DNA of 64,000 nt from Magnetococcus marinus MC-1 (GTDB lineage Bacteria > Pseudomonadota > Magnetococcia > Magnetococcales > Magnetococcaceae): positions 4,183,001-4,247,000 of the forward strand of contig NC_008576.1 of NCBI RefSeq assembly GCF_000014865.1, in the 5' to 3' direction. Within the stretch, counting starts at the first letter, position 1, and each line of letters opens with the position of its first letter. Positions 17,823 to 25,101 of this stretch are shown piece by piece. Both the position numbers and the translations under genes were made by a program. The notes beneath the pieces are model-generated. The model ran no database searches. It was not told the origin of the DNA and worked only from the letters and a program-made list of their open reading frames with translations.

Positions 17823-18455
17823 ATGATATTACCCCCTCCCTTTGAATTTATGCCGAATGATCCAGATGCGGCGCATCTTAAACAGGCCCTAAACGGCCAT
17901 CCCGAGGCTTATGCCTTGGTGGTGCGACGGCTACAGGTGCGGGTATACCATTTTGTGTTGCGTCACATCCATTCACCGGAAGACGCCGAAGATTTAACGC
18001 AGGAAACTTTTTTAGAGGCGTATAGAAATCTTTCACGTTTTCAAGGTAATTCGCTTTTTTCAACATGGTTATTGGGCATTGCCCACAATATGGCGCGCAA
18101 CTTTAGGGGCCGTGCGCCCCACTACAGATATGACATAACCGATGATTCGGTTTTGGAATACACTTCGGATGATCGGCCCACGCCCCATGATTATGCGGAC
18201 GAGGCCGACCGTATGAAATTACTCAAACGGGCTATGGAGCAGCTACCGGAAGAGCAGCGCGAAGCCCTGACGTTGATTTCATTGGAAGAGTTGAGTTATG
18301 AAGAGGCCGCTGTGGTGGCGGATATCTCTTTATCGGCGTTAAAAACACGGGTATTTCGTGCGCGCAAACATTTGCGAGAACTTCTGCACAAGGGTGGCGT
18401 GTTGGATCAGTTTGAGCCACAAGAGCGCGGCGAGCGCACCGGGGGGCGGTTGTAA
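17823..18455 (+). CDS. ECF-family RNA polymerase sigma factor
   Basis: 210 residues. Region 2 (about 25-95) has the core-binding sequence HSPEDAEDLTQETFLEAYRN and the -10-contacting FQGNSLFSTWLLGIAHNM. Region 4 (about 135-195) has LPEEQREALTLISLEELSYE and the recognition helix SLSALKTRVFRARKHL. No regions 1 or 3, typical of the extracytoplasmic-function group. A GAGGGG ribosome site precedes the ATG at 17823. It is followed 112 bases later by its probable membrane anti-sigma factor. That gene is interrupted by a stop codon, so this sigma factor may be poorly restrained, or regulated by the soluble N-terminal fragment alone (inference). Confidence 0.9.
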   Translation: MILPPPFEFMPNDPDAAHLKQALNGHPEAYALVVRRLQVRVYHFVLRHIHSPEDAEDLTQETFLEAYRNLSRFQGNSLFSTWLLGIAHNMARNFRGRAPHYRYDITDDSVLEYTSDDRPTPHDYADEADRMKLLKRAMEQLPEEQREALTLISLEELSYEEAAVVADISLSALKTRVFRARKHLRELLHKGGVLDQFEPQERGERTGGRL

Positions 18456-18539
18456 TATCACGCTACACGCACCTGGGGCGATATCTATACTAGACACTCC
18501 AGCTGCATTGGGAGATACAGCGGGTTGTGAAATCATAAA

Positions 18540-18553
18540 ACGCCGAAAGGCGT
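18540..18553 (+). repeat. Small hairpin with GAAA tetraloop
   Basis: ACGCC-GAAA-GGCGT lies just upstream of the anti-sigma gene's ribosome site. It is a stable short RNA hairpin that could affect translation of the anti-sigma factor. Confidence 0.4.
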
Positions 18554-18567
18554 AGGGGTGGGTCGTG

Positions 18568-19401
18568 ATGCCGGAAACCAATAATCAAGAACGCCATGCT
18601 GAGTTAGAGGTTGAAGAGCTTCTTAGTCGAGGTCTGGATGCCGATCTGGATCGCCGTGAGATGCGTAAGCTCTACCAACTTGTGGCTGAGCGAGTTGACT
18701 TACCGGCGCGCATGGGCGCGATGGTAGAGACCGAGCTGGCGCTCAACCGTTTGGGGCAGCAACTTAGCCAGCCATTACCTAAAGTAGATCTCGCAGCCGC
18801 CATTGTTGCCACCCTTGAGCGTGAACGTGGAGAGAGTGGTGCATCGGACCATGCGCCCCATCCTGTGGTTCAGCTCTGACAGTGGGTTCACCGTGCCCAC
18901 CATCTACATTTTCAGCCGCTGTCGTTTGCTTCGGGTTTGGTTGCGGCGGGGGTTGCTTTGATCGTGTTGCAATCGCCGCCGATGGTGGAGCGTATTTTAC
19001 CTGGGGTGCATACACCACGGTTAGAGGTGAGTGACATTGCCTATAAACAGGTTGAGGCGCAAGTTGAGTGGACCAACCGTTTTATTTTAATGCCGGGTCA
19101 TACCACGCGCATGGCCTTGCGGGAGCGGGCCAACCGTTCGGTGATGTTGCAGTTGGAATCTATGGAGCCTGCCCCGATTAATTTAACCCACAACGCGCCG
19201 GGCTTGGGTGTGGATGTCAGCCGGGAGTTGGTGGTGGATGGCATTCGCATGGTGACGCTGCGTAATCCCCGTGCGGGGGATGAGGTTAGAATCGAGAATA
19301 CGGGTCGGGTGCCGGTTGTGGTTTTGACCCGCAGTAACGGTACCAACGCTGCGGTTATGGAGACCACTACCAGACAAAGCGGCTCCACCGCACGCATGTA
19401 G
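18568..19401 (+). pseudogene. Membrane anti-sigma factor interrupted by an in-frame TGA
   Basis: One reading frame runs from the ATG at 18568 to a stop at 19399-19401, broken only by TGA at 18877-18879. The first part (103 residues) is a soluble helical domain with the anti-sigma pattern (EELLSRGLDADLDRREMRKL). Directly after the TGA, the same frame continues QWVHRAHHLHF, then a membrane helix (GLVAAGVALIVLQSP) and a periplasmic domain of about 130 residues. Together these make the usual anti-sigma layout of cytoplasmic domain, helix and periplasmic sensor. A TGG (Trp) to TGA change is the simplest explanation. Alternatives are read-through, sequencing error, or re-initiation at the TTG at 18937. 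As it stands, the translated N-terminal part would be a soluble, unanchored inhibitor of the upstream ECF sigma factor. Confidence 0.75.
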
Positions 19402-19434
19402 TTTGCTGTATCCTTAACACCATAAAAAAACCAG

Positions 19435-19480
19435 ACTGGACACACAAAAGGGAGCTAACGCTCCCTTTTGTGTGTCCAGT
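19435..19480. terminator. Perfect 21-bp stem hairpin
   Basis: Arms at 19435-19455 and 19460-19480 are exact reverse complements around a TAAC loop. The upper stem has AAAAGGGAGC facing GCTCCCTTTT. This is a strong factor-independent terminator candidate for the sigma/anti-sigma transcript, 33 bases after the last stop codon. Confidence 0.75.
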
Positions 19481-19539
19481 ACCTGTCTACGCCCCCCACG
19501 ACACCCAAGCTCAAGGCTGTAAACTTTAGCATGCGGCTA

Positions 19540-19690
19540 ACCCGGATATTTCATGAATCCAAGACGCGCTCGCTTGAACTTTGAATTTTAGAGAACTTTT
19601 AATGCTTGAAAGTATCTCGTGCGCGCTAAAAAATCCTTTAAAAGCCAAATCTCTACGCGATCTTCGAAGGGATTCATAAAATATCCGGTC
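19540..19690. mobile_element. MITE-like element with 21-bp terminal inverted repeats
   Basis: The left end (19540-19560, beginning ACCCGGATATTT) and the right end (19670-19690, ending AAATATCCGGTC) match as inverted repeats at 19 of 21 positions. The roughly 110 bp between are AT-rich with further internal inverted similarity (CGCGCT near 19566 and GCGCGC near 19621) and no ORF. This size and structure suit a non-autonomous transposable repeat. I could not identify a clear target-site duplication. Confidence 0.6.
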
Positions 19691-19852
19691 TAAACTGGGG
19701 CTCTGTCAAAAACCCTTGCGAACACCGTTGCCTAAGCGAACGCCTGCATATGGGGGTTAACCAGCAAGGTCCTTGATCCCCCCTGCCCATTGGGGTTGGG
19801 ATATGGCATCATGGTGGGGTATTGGATTGACCTTTACCACCGTTGGGAGCCC

Positions 19853-20473
19853 ATGCAAACACCAGTTACCACCGATACCATGGCCTGTCCATGGTGTGAC
19901 ACCTTGCATAAAGTACCCACCCCTTTACCGGAGGGGCAGTTTCACTGTGTGCGCTGTCACAGTACCCTATTTCATTATAAACAGGGGGGTGCGCGGCGGG
20001 CTTTGGCGTGGGCGCTGAGTGGCTTAATTTTGTTGATTCCTGCCATTACCCTACCTTTCATGGCGTTGGAGGCGGGTGGGCAATGGCAGGCAGGCTCTAT
20101 TTTGGATGGGGTCATTGCACTTTGGGAGAGTGGCAGCCCGGTGGTGGGGGCTTTGGTATTATTGACGGGCATGCTGGCGCCTACGCTGCATATTGCCGGT
20201 TTGGCGTTTGTGGCGTGGTTGATGCGTCGTGACACACCACCGCCCCATTGGGCAGCCCCACTCTACCGGCAGGTGGGGGTGATCCGTCACTGGAGCATGC
20301 TTGAGGTTTATATGCTGGGCTTAATTGTGGCGGCCACCAAACTGGGGGATCTGGCCCATGTAAGCATGGAGCAGGGTTTATGGGCCTTTGTGGGTTTGGT
20401 GGTGGCCACCAGCCGGGCGGGTGCGGCGTTGGAGCCTGCACTGGCGTGGCGCCGCTGGCAGGTGCCCCGATGA
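19853..20473 (+). CDS. pqiA: PqiA-type inner-membrane protein, first half
   Basis: About 206 residues from the ATG at 19853 (alternatives at 19811 and 19790). It starts with a four-Cys zinc-ribbon-like segment (CPWCDTLHK, CVRCHS), followed by about four membrane helices (ALSGLILLIPAITLPFM, ALVLLTGMLAPTLHIAGLAF). This is the paraquat-inducible protein A fold. PqiA works with the MCE protein PqiB and lipoprotein PqiC in moving lipids between the inner and outer membranes. In E. coli PqiA is one chain with two such halves; here the halves are separate genes overlapping by ATGA at 20470-20473, so they probably form a heterodimer. Confidence 0.85.
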   Translation: MQTPVTTDTMACPWCDTLHKVPTPLPEGQFHCVRCHSTLFHYKQGGARRALAWALSGLILLIPAITLPFMALEAGGQWQAGSILDGVIALWESGSPVVGALVLLTGMLAPTLHIAGLAFVAWLMRRDTPPPHWAAPLYRQVGVIRHWSMLEVYMLGLIVAATKLGDLAHVSMEQGLWAFVGLVVATSRAGAALEPALAWRRWQVPR

Positions 20474-21108
20474 GCAGCCGCTATGGTCAGCGCGCACCTC
20501 GTGCCATGGCACATCACCTACAGCGTTGCGAGGCGTGTGGTTTGGTGGTGGCGGTGGCCCATGTGGGACCATGCCCCCGTTGTTTGGGTAAGTTGCATGT
20601 GCGGCGTCCGCAGTCGATTACCCGCACATGGGCACTGCTGTTAACGGCGACATTACTCTATATTCCTTCTAACACCTTTCCCATCATGTCGGTTGTGAAG
20701 GCGGGGCAATATAGTTCAGACACCATTATAAGTGGCGTTATCTCACTTTATACGGCGGGCATGTGGCCGTTAGCCCTGATTGTGTTGGTTGCCAGTGTGT
20801 TCATACCCATGCTCAAGTTGGGGGCGCTGACCACGTTGTTGATATCGGTTCAGCGGGGCAGCCGGGTTGCGCCACGCACACGGCTGCGGCTTTACCGTTT
20901 GACGGCTTGGATTGGGCGTTGGTCGATGGTGGATATTTTTGTGATTACGATTTTGACGGCGTTGGTCGAGCTTGGGGCGGTTGCGACGATTACGCCAGCA
21001 CCGGGTGCCTTTTATTTTGGTATGGTGGTTGTGTTTACGCTGTTTGCGGCGGAGTCGTTTGATCCTAGGTTGATTTGGGATGTTATGGAAGAGTCGCCGG
21101 AATCTTAG
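20470..21108 (+). CDS. pqiA: PqiA-type inner-membrane protein, second half
   Basis: 212 residues from the ATG at 20470, which overlaps the preceding stop (ATGA). It again has a four-Cys segment (CEACGLVV, CPRCLGKL) and four membrane helices with the family stretches YIPSNTFPIMSV, FIPMLKLGALT and RWSMVDIFVITILTALV. It is the counterpart of the second half of E. coli PqiA and would pair with the first protein in the inner membrane. The MCE gene follows 67 bases downstream. Third-codon positions are strongly G/T-rich, as in the whole 20-23.5 kb region. Confidence 0.87.
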   Translation: MSSRYGQRAPRAMAHHLQRCEACGLVVAVAHVGPCPRCLGKLHVRRPQSITRTWALLLTATLLYIPSNTFPIMSVVKAGQYSSDTIISGVISLYTAGMWPLALIVLVASVFIPMLKLGALTTLLISVQRGSRVAPRTRLRLYRLTAWIGRWSMVDIFVITILTALVELGAVATITPAPGAFYFGMVVVFTLFAAESFDPRLIWDVMEESPES

Positions 21109-21175
21109 AGATGTATGCCCTTTTGTTTGGGATCATGGTGTTTGTTAAACGTGTATCTGTTGAGGAGCCCTGCTG

Positions 21176-22855
21176 GTGAATGGTGCGCTTGATGAACTGC
21201 CCAGCCCCCTTGCCCACCCTAAGAAGAGTGAACGGCATGGTGCGCGTTGGATTTGGTTAATTCCTATTTTGGCGACGGCATATGTGGTGTGGTTGGCGGT
21301 GGCGCATGTGCAGGCCATGGGGCCGGAGATTACCATTACCTTTGCCAACGCGGACGCCATTCAACCGGGCAAGACGCGGGTTAAGTATAAGTCGGTGGAT
21401 GTGGGCATGGTGACGGGCATGCAGTTAAGTGATGATCTGACGCAGGTTGAGGTAAGGGTGCGTATGGATCGGCTGATGGCCAAACATCTTTCGGCCAGCA
21501 CACGGTTTTGGGTGGTGCATCCTCGGTTATCCATGCGTGAGGTGAGTGGTTTAGAGACGATTGTTTCTGGGGTTTATATTGCCATGGACCCGGTTTCGAC
21601 GGGGCAGCAATTTGATAGTTTTCAGGGTTTGGAGGCCCCGCCCTTTTTAAGGACGGACGAGAGTGGCAAGCGTTTTTTATTGAGTACGGCCAATTTGGGT
21701 TCCATGCGCAGTGGTACGCCGATTCTTTACCGTGGCATACAGGTTGGCAAGGTATTGGGGCATGATTTAGACAGCGCTAATAACCGGGTATTGCTGCATG
21801 TTTTTATTAAATCGCCCTATTTTGACAAAATACGCAGCAATACGCGCTTTTGGAACGCCAGCGGATTGGATCTCTCGGTTAATGCGGATGGATTTCAATT
21901 AAACACGGAATCGGTTGAGACCTTATTGACGGGGGGCATTGCGTTTGATACGCCGGATTCGTTGGATAGTAAGGGGGATTTGCAGCAGGGACATATTTTC
22001 CCTTTGTATCCCAGTCGGGAGGCGGTGGAGGAGCGCATTTATGAGCGGAAGGTGCGATTTGTACTCTTTTTTGAGGAGTCGGTCCGGGGTTTAAGGATTG
22101 GCGCACCGGTGGAGGTGAGGGGCATACGGGTTGGTCGGGTTTTGGATGTGCAGATGCGTTTTGATCCGCAGGTTGGTCGTTATCCCATTGTGGTCTTGGT
22201 CGAGGTTGAGCCGGAGCGGATTATAGGGGATGCGAATGCGCCTAGGGATGACAAGCAGTTATTGGCGGCGATGGTGGCGCAGGGTTTACGGGCGCGGTTA
22301 AAGACGGGCAGTTTGATCACGGGGCAGTTATTGGTGGATTTGGATTGGTATCCGGGTGAGGCGGTGCATTTGGCGGGTTTGGCGTCGGATTATGTGGAGT
22401 TACCGACTTTACCGACGGAGATTGCGGAGATGACCAATGCCATAAAGAATGTATTGGTTACGTTACAGAAGCTACCGTTGGAGTCTATTGGCAAGGAGTT
22501 GCAGGAGACATTGGCGGGGTTGAACAGGCAGGTTAACAGTCATGCGGTTGAGGATGCGATTGCGGCGGTATCGGCGACGATGGGTCATTTAAATGAGCTT
22601 TCGGCACAGGTTAGCCGGGAGGTGCCCATGGCGACGCAGGGGGTTAATCGTTCTTTAAAGGCGTTGGAGGCGATGCTGTTGCAGACCAAGCGGACGTTAT
22701 CGGTGGTGGAGTCGGTGGTGGCACCGGATGCGCCGTTGCATGATCATGCGGTGGCGACGATGAAGAGTTTATCGGCGGCGGCGGAGTCGTTGAGCAGTTT
22801 GGCGACGGCGTTGGAGAAGGATCCACAATCCTTATTGTTTGGTAAGAACAAGTAG
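21176..22855 (+). CDS. pqiB: PqiB-type MCE-domain intermembrane lipid-transport protein
   Basis: 559 residues. An N-terminal membrane anchor (WIWLIPILATAYVVWLAV, about 22-40) is followed by three MCE domains (about 45-130, 160-240 and 285-390; e.g. GKTRVKYKSVDVGMVTG, GTPILYRGIQVGKVLG, GAPVEVRGIRVGRVLD). A long helical C-terminal region (about 410-550) follows, as in E. coli PqiB, where MCE rings and a helical needle form a channel across the periplasm. The start is GTG at 21176, with GAGGAG eight bases upstream. It lies between pqiA and pqiC in the usual operon order. The role should be lipid movement and outer-membrane integrity. Confidence 0.92.
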   Translation: MNGALDELPSPLAHPKKSERHGARWIWLIPILATAYVVWLAVAHVQAMGPEITITFANADAIQPGKTRVKYKSVDVGMVTGMQLSDDLTQVEVRVRMDRLMAKHLSASTRFWVVHPRLSMREVSGLETIVSGVYIAMDPVSTGQQFDSFQGLEAPPFLRTDESGKRFLLSTANLGSMRSGTPILYRGIQVGKVLGHDLDSANNRVLLHVFIKSPYFDKIRSNTRFWNASGLDLSVNADGFQLNTESVETLLTGGIAFDTPDSLDSKGDLQQGHIFPLYPSREAVEERIYERKVRFVLFFEESVRGLRIGAPVEVRGIRVGRVLDVQMRFDPQVGRYPIVVLVEVEPERIIGDANAPRDDKQLLAAMVAQGLRARLKTGSLITGQLLVDLDWYPGEAVHLAGLASDYVELPTLPTEIAEMTNAIKNVLVTLQKLPLESIGKELQETLAGLNRQVNSHAVEDAIAAVSATMGHLNELSAQVSREVPMATQGVNRSLKALEAMLLQTKRTLSVVESVVAPDAPLHDHAVATMKSLSAAAESLSSLATALEKDPQSLLFGKNK

Positions 22856-22873
22856 CGGGTGGGGTTTGGTTGA

Positions 22874-23479
22874 ATGCGCATATTATTTGGCATGATCGTA
22901 TTATTTGTTTTAAGTGGCTGCTCAACATTGGCGTCGAAGACGGATGTGGGGGGTAGCCATGGTGGGGAGGGTAAGTTGTTATTGACCTCGATGGTGGATG
23001 GGGGGGTTGTGCCAGCGTTGGATGGGGTGGTGGTATCTTTGAGGCCGGTTGAGATACCGGATTATGTGGATCGTAGTGAGTTGGTTAGGCGTGGGGGTCG
23101 TGGTGTTATTGTGACGGAGAGTCCGGTATGGGGGGAGTCGTTAAATCGGGGTATAAATCGGGTTACTGAGATTAATTTGGCGTATTTATTAGGCAGTGCT
23201 CGTGTGGTTGGGGATGATAGTTATCGGCAATTTCGGGGGGGTTTTATTTTAAAGACGCAGCTTTTTAGGTTGGATGCGGAGGGGGATTTTTTAGTTTTGG
23301 AGGGGCGCTGGCATATTTTGAGGGATCGCAACCAGCCGCCGGTGTTGAGTCGGTGGTATCGCCATAGGGAGTCATTGGAGGGGGATCGTTCGATGGGGGG
23401 TCAGGCGTTGGCGATGAGTCGGGCGCTGATGGCGATGAACCGGGAGCAGGTGCGGGACATAGAGGGTTTATTGAAGTAG
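22874..23479 (+). CDS. pqiC: PqiC-type outer-membrane lipoprotein
   Basis: 201 residues. A lipoprotein signal ends in the lipobox LSGC, so Cys16 is lipidated. The body fits the PqiC/YmbA (ABC_trans_aux) family: LRPVEIPDYVDRSELVRR, PVWGESLNRGINRVTEINLA and a Gly-rich beta segment. In E. coli PqiC anchors the tip of the PqiB needle at the outer membrane. It starts 18 bases after pqiB and is the last gene before the repeat-rich region. The gene is exceptionally G/T-rich on the coding strand. Confidence 0.85.
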   Translation: MRILFGMIVLFVLSGCSTLASKTDVGGSHGGEGKLLLTSMVDGGVVPALDGVVVSLRPVEIPDYVDRSELVRRGGRGVIVTESPVWGESLNRGINRVTEINLAYLLGSARVVGDDSYRQFRGGFILKTQLFRLDAEGDFLVLEGRWHILRDRNQPPVLSRWYRHRESLEGDRSMGGQALAMSRALMAMNREQVRDIEGLLK

Positions 23480-23520
23480 GGCAAGGGGGGGAAGGCGTGG
23501 AGGGGGTATTTGAGGGATCT

Positions 23521-23830
23521 TGAATGCTTATATGCCCAGGGAGTCTCATTATTAAAAGGGATTGGGGGGTCTGGGGGGAAGCTCTGCTTGCCCACCCAGC
23601 GGGTGCAGGGCGGCGCCCTGCCGGGTCTGGGCGGAGCCCAGTGGGGTTCGGGGCGAAGCCCTGAGATCTTTTGACTTTTTTAATCTTTTGATCTTTTGTA
23701 AAGCCCCGTACCGATGGAGCAAGGGTGCAGGGATTTTTTTTAAGCGAGCACGGGTTTTGTAGGGGTGCGGTACGGGGCTTAGGGTAGCGATGTCACGCGC
23801 CAGCGTGGCGGGCGGTTGGGCACATGGTGG
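23521..23830 (+). repeat. Long direct repeat, copy 1
   Basis: About 310 bp, nearly identical to 23879-24187. In order it holds the G-rich core GGGGGGTCTGGGGGG (23564-23578), a cluster of GC hairpins (e.g. CAGGGCG-GCGCCCTG, GGGCGGAGCCC), an AT-rich TTTTGACTTTTTTAATC block, and a segment ending at CACATGGTGG. Confidence 0.9.
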
Positions 23831-23878
23831 ATGGGGGGGGAAGCTCTACATCCCCCAACCCACAACCCAACTCGAAAC

Positions 23879-24187
23879 TGAATGCCTCTATGCCCAGGGA
23901 GTCTCATTATTAAAAGGGATTGGGGGGTCTGGGGGGAAGCTCTGCTTGCCCACCCAGCGGGTGCAGGGCGGCGCCCTGCCGGGTCTGGGCGGAGCCCAGT
24001 GGGGTTCGGGGCGAAGCCCTGAGATCTTTTGACTTTTAAATCTTTTGATCTTTTGTAAAGCCCCGTACCGATGGAGCAAGGGTGCAGGGATTTTTTTTAA
24101 GCGAGCACGGGTTTTGTAGGGGTGCGGTACGGGGCTTAGGGTAGCGATGTCACGCGCCAGCGTGGCGGGCGGTTGGGCACATGGTGG
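23879..24187 (+). repeat. Long direct repeat, copy 2
   Basis: The second copy of the ~310-bp repeat, offset by 357-358 bp from copy 1. The core GGGGGGTCTGGGGGG is at 23922-23936. The copies differ by a few bases, mainly in the T run before AATC. Both are followed at a short distance by AAGCTCTACATCCCCCA. Confidence 0.9.
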
Positions 24188-24283
24188 GTTGGGGGAACAA
24201 CTTGTAGGCACAAAGGCGCTGGGGGATAAAGCTCTACATCCCCCAGCCACAGCCCAGACCTAACCCCCGCTGGGGCATTTGGC

Positions 24284-24337
24284 ATTCCTTAATGGGGGAA
24301 AATTGAAAAAAAACTCAATTTTCCCCCATTAAGGAAT
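24284..24337. repeat. Perfect 23-bp stem hairpin (first of a pair)
   Basis: Arms at 24284-24306 and 24315-24337 are exact reverse complements (arm begins ATTCCTTAATGGGGG). The loop is AAAAAAAC. It lies between the left and right repeat groups. Confidence 0.85.
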
Positions 24338-24346
24338 TAAAAGGCT

Positions 24347-24407
24347 GGCTCGCTGGTCGCTAAGCGGCAAAAAAACGCCGCTTAGCTCCCCTAGCGAAGG
24401 GCGAGCC
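24347..24407. repeat. Second hairpin with the same AAAAAAAC loop
   Basis: The inner stem GCTAAGCGGC / GCCGCTTAGC (24359-24368 and 24377-24386) is perfect and encloses AAAAAAAC, the same 8-nt loop as the first hairpin. Outer arms GGCTCGC / GCGAGCC (24347-24353 and 24401-24407) extend it to a cruciform-like structure. Confidence 0.8.
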
Positions 24408-24412
24408 TAAAA

Positions 24413-24905
24413 GCAAAAAAGTCAAAAAATTAAAAGCAAAACCCTGGGGGAAGACAGAGAACTTCTCCCCCCAGACCCCCCTCTAACCTTTTTTTAATCA
24501 TAAAAGCCATGCCGTTCGGTGCCAAACCTTGAGTACATGCAAAAAAGTCAAAAAATTAAAAGCAAAACCCTGGGGGAAGACAGAGAACTTCTCCCCCCAG
24601 ACCCCCCTCTAACCTTTTTTTAATCATAAAAGCCATGCCGTTCAGTGCCAAACCTTGAATACATGCAAAAAAGTCAAAAAATTAAAAGCAAAACCCTGGG
24701 GGAAGACAGAGAACTTCTCCCCCCAGACCCCCCTCTAACCTTTTTTTAATCATAAAAGCCATGCCGTTCAGTGCCAAACCTTGAATACATGCAAAAAAGT
24801 CAAAAAACAACAAATCATAAAATTAAAAGCAAAACCCTGGGGGAAGACAGAGAACTTCTCCCCCCAGCCCCCCCCTAACCTTTTTTTAATCATAAAAGCC
24901 ATGCC
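24413..24905 (-). repeat. Tandem 126-bp repeat array, three full units and one diverged unit
   Basis: Units start at 24413, 24539, 24665 and 24791, exactly 126 bp apart. The first three are almost identical; the fourth has an insertion and ends near 24905. Each of the first three has CCCCCCAGACCCCCC (24467, 24593, 24719), the reverse complement of the core in the left repeats, and an AAAAAAGTCAAAAAATT block that also corresponds to the left repeats in reverse. The array is therefore in opposite orientation to the left copies. Confidence 0.88.
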
Positions 24906-25101
24906 ACCACAGGCAAACCATCACCCCAAACAAAACATAAAAAAAATAAACCCAAATCCAACCCCATACACCAAAAACATCCCTATCAACAACCCAACAC
25001 CAGACGGAAACTTTTCCTCAAACCCTTTCCATGGTTAAATGGTCCCTCACCCAAAAAAACCAACCATGGTACCCGTCCAAAACCCACAGGACCTGGATTA
25101 C

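Larger units (their letters stand above)
19402..19852. other. Intergenic region between the anti-sigma gene and the pqi operon
   Basis: It holds the 21-bp hairpin and the MITE-like element, described separately. The last 160 bases up to the first pqiA start show no other structure. The promoter of the pqi operon should lie here, but I cannot place it. Confidence 0.45.
23480..25101. other. 1.6-kb gene-free, repeat-rich region at a strand-composition switch
   Basis: No gene is supported here. It contains two ~310-bp direct repeats, two perfect hairpins and a tandem 126-bp repeat array, listed separately. Left of about 24.3 kb the plus strand is G-rich; right of it, C-rich. Short open frames here are repeat artefacts. 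Confidence 0.7.

Noticed and set aside
18877-18910. In-frame TGA followed by a GTGGG/CCCAC hairpin, as if encoding selenocysteine
   Set aside because: The loop does not match bacterial SECIS elements, and a selenocysteine just before the helix of an anti-sigma factor has no precedent I know; a nonsense change is simpler.
23564-23578. G-quadruplex from the G-rich core
   Set aside because: Only three G tracts of three or more occur close together, so a standard four-tract motif is not met.
24413-24905. Regularly spaced repeats resembling a CRISPR array
   Set aside because: The 126-bp units are nearly identical over their whole length, with no variable spacers, and no cas genes are present.
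24781-25038. Plus-strand open frame in the repeat region
   Set aside because: It is mostly Lys/Asn/Pro from repeat sequence, has no ribosome site and overlaps the tandem array.
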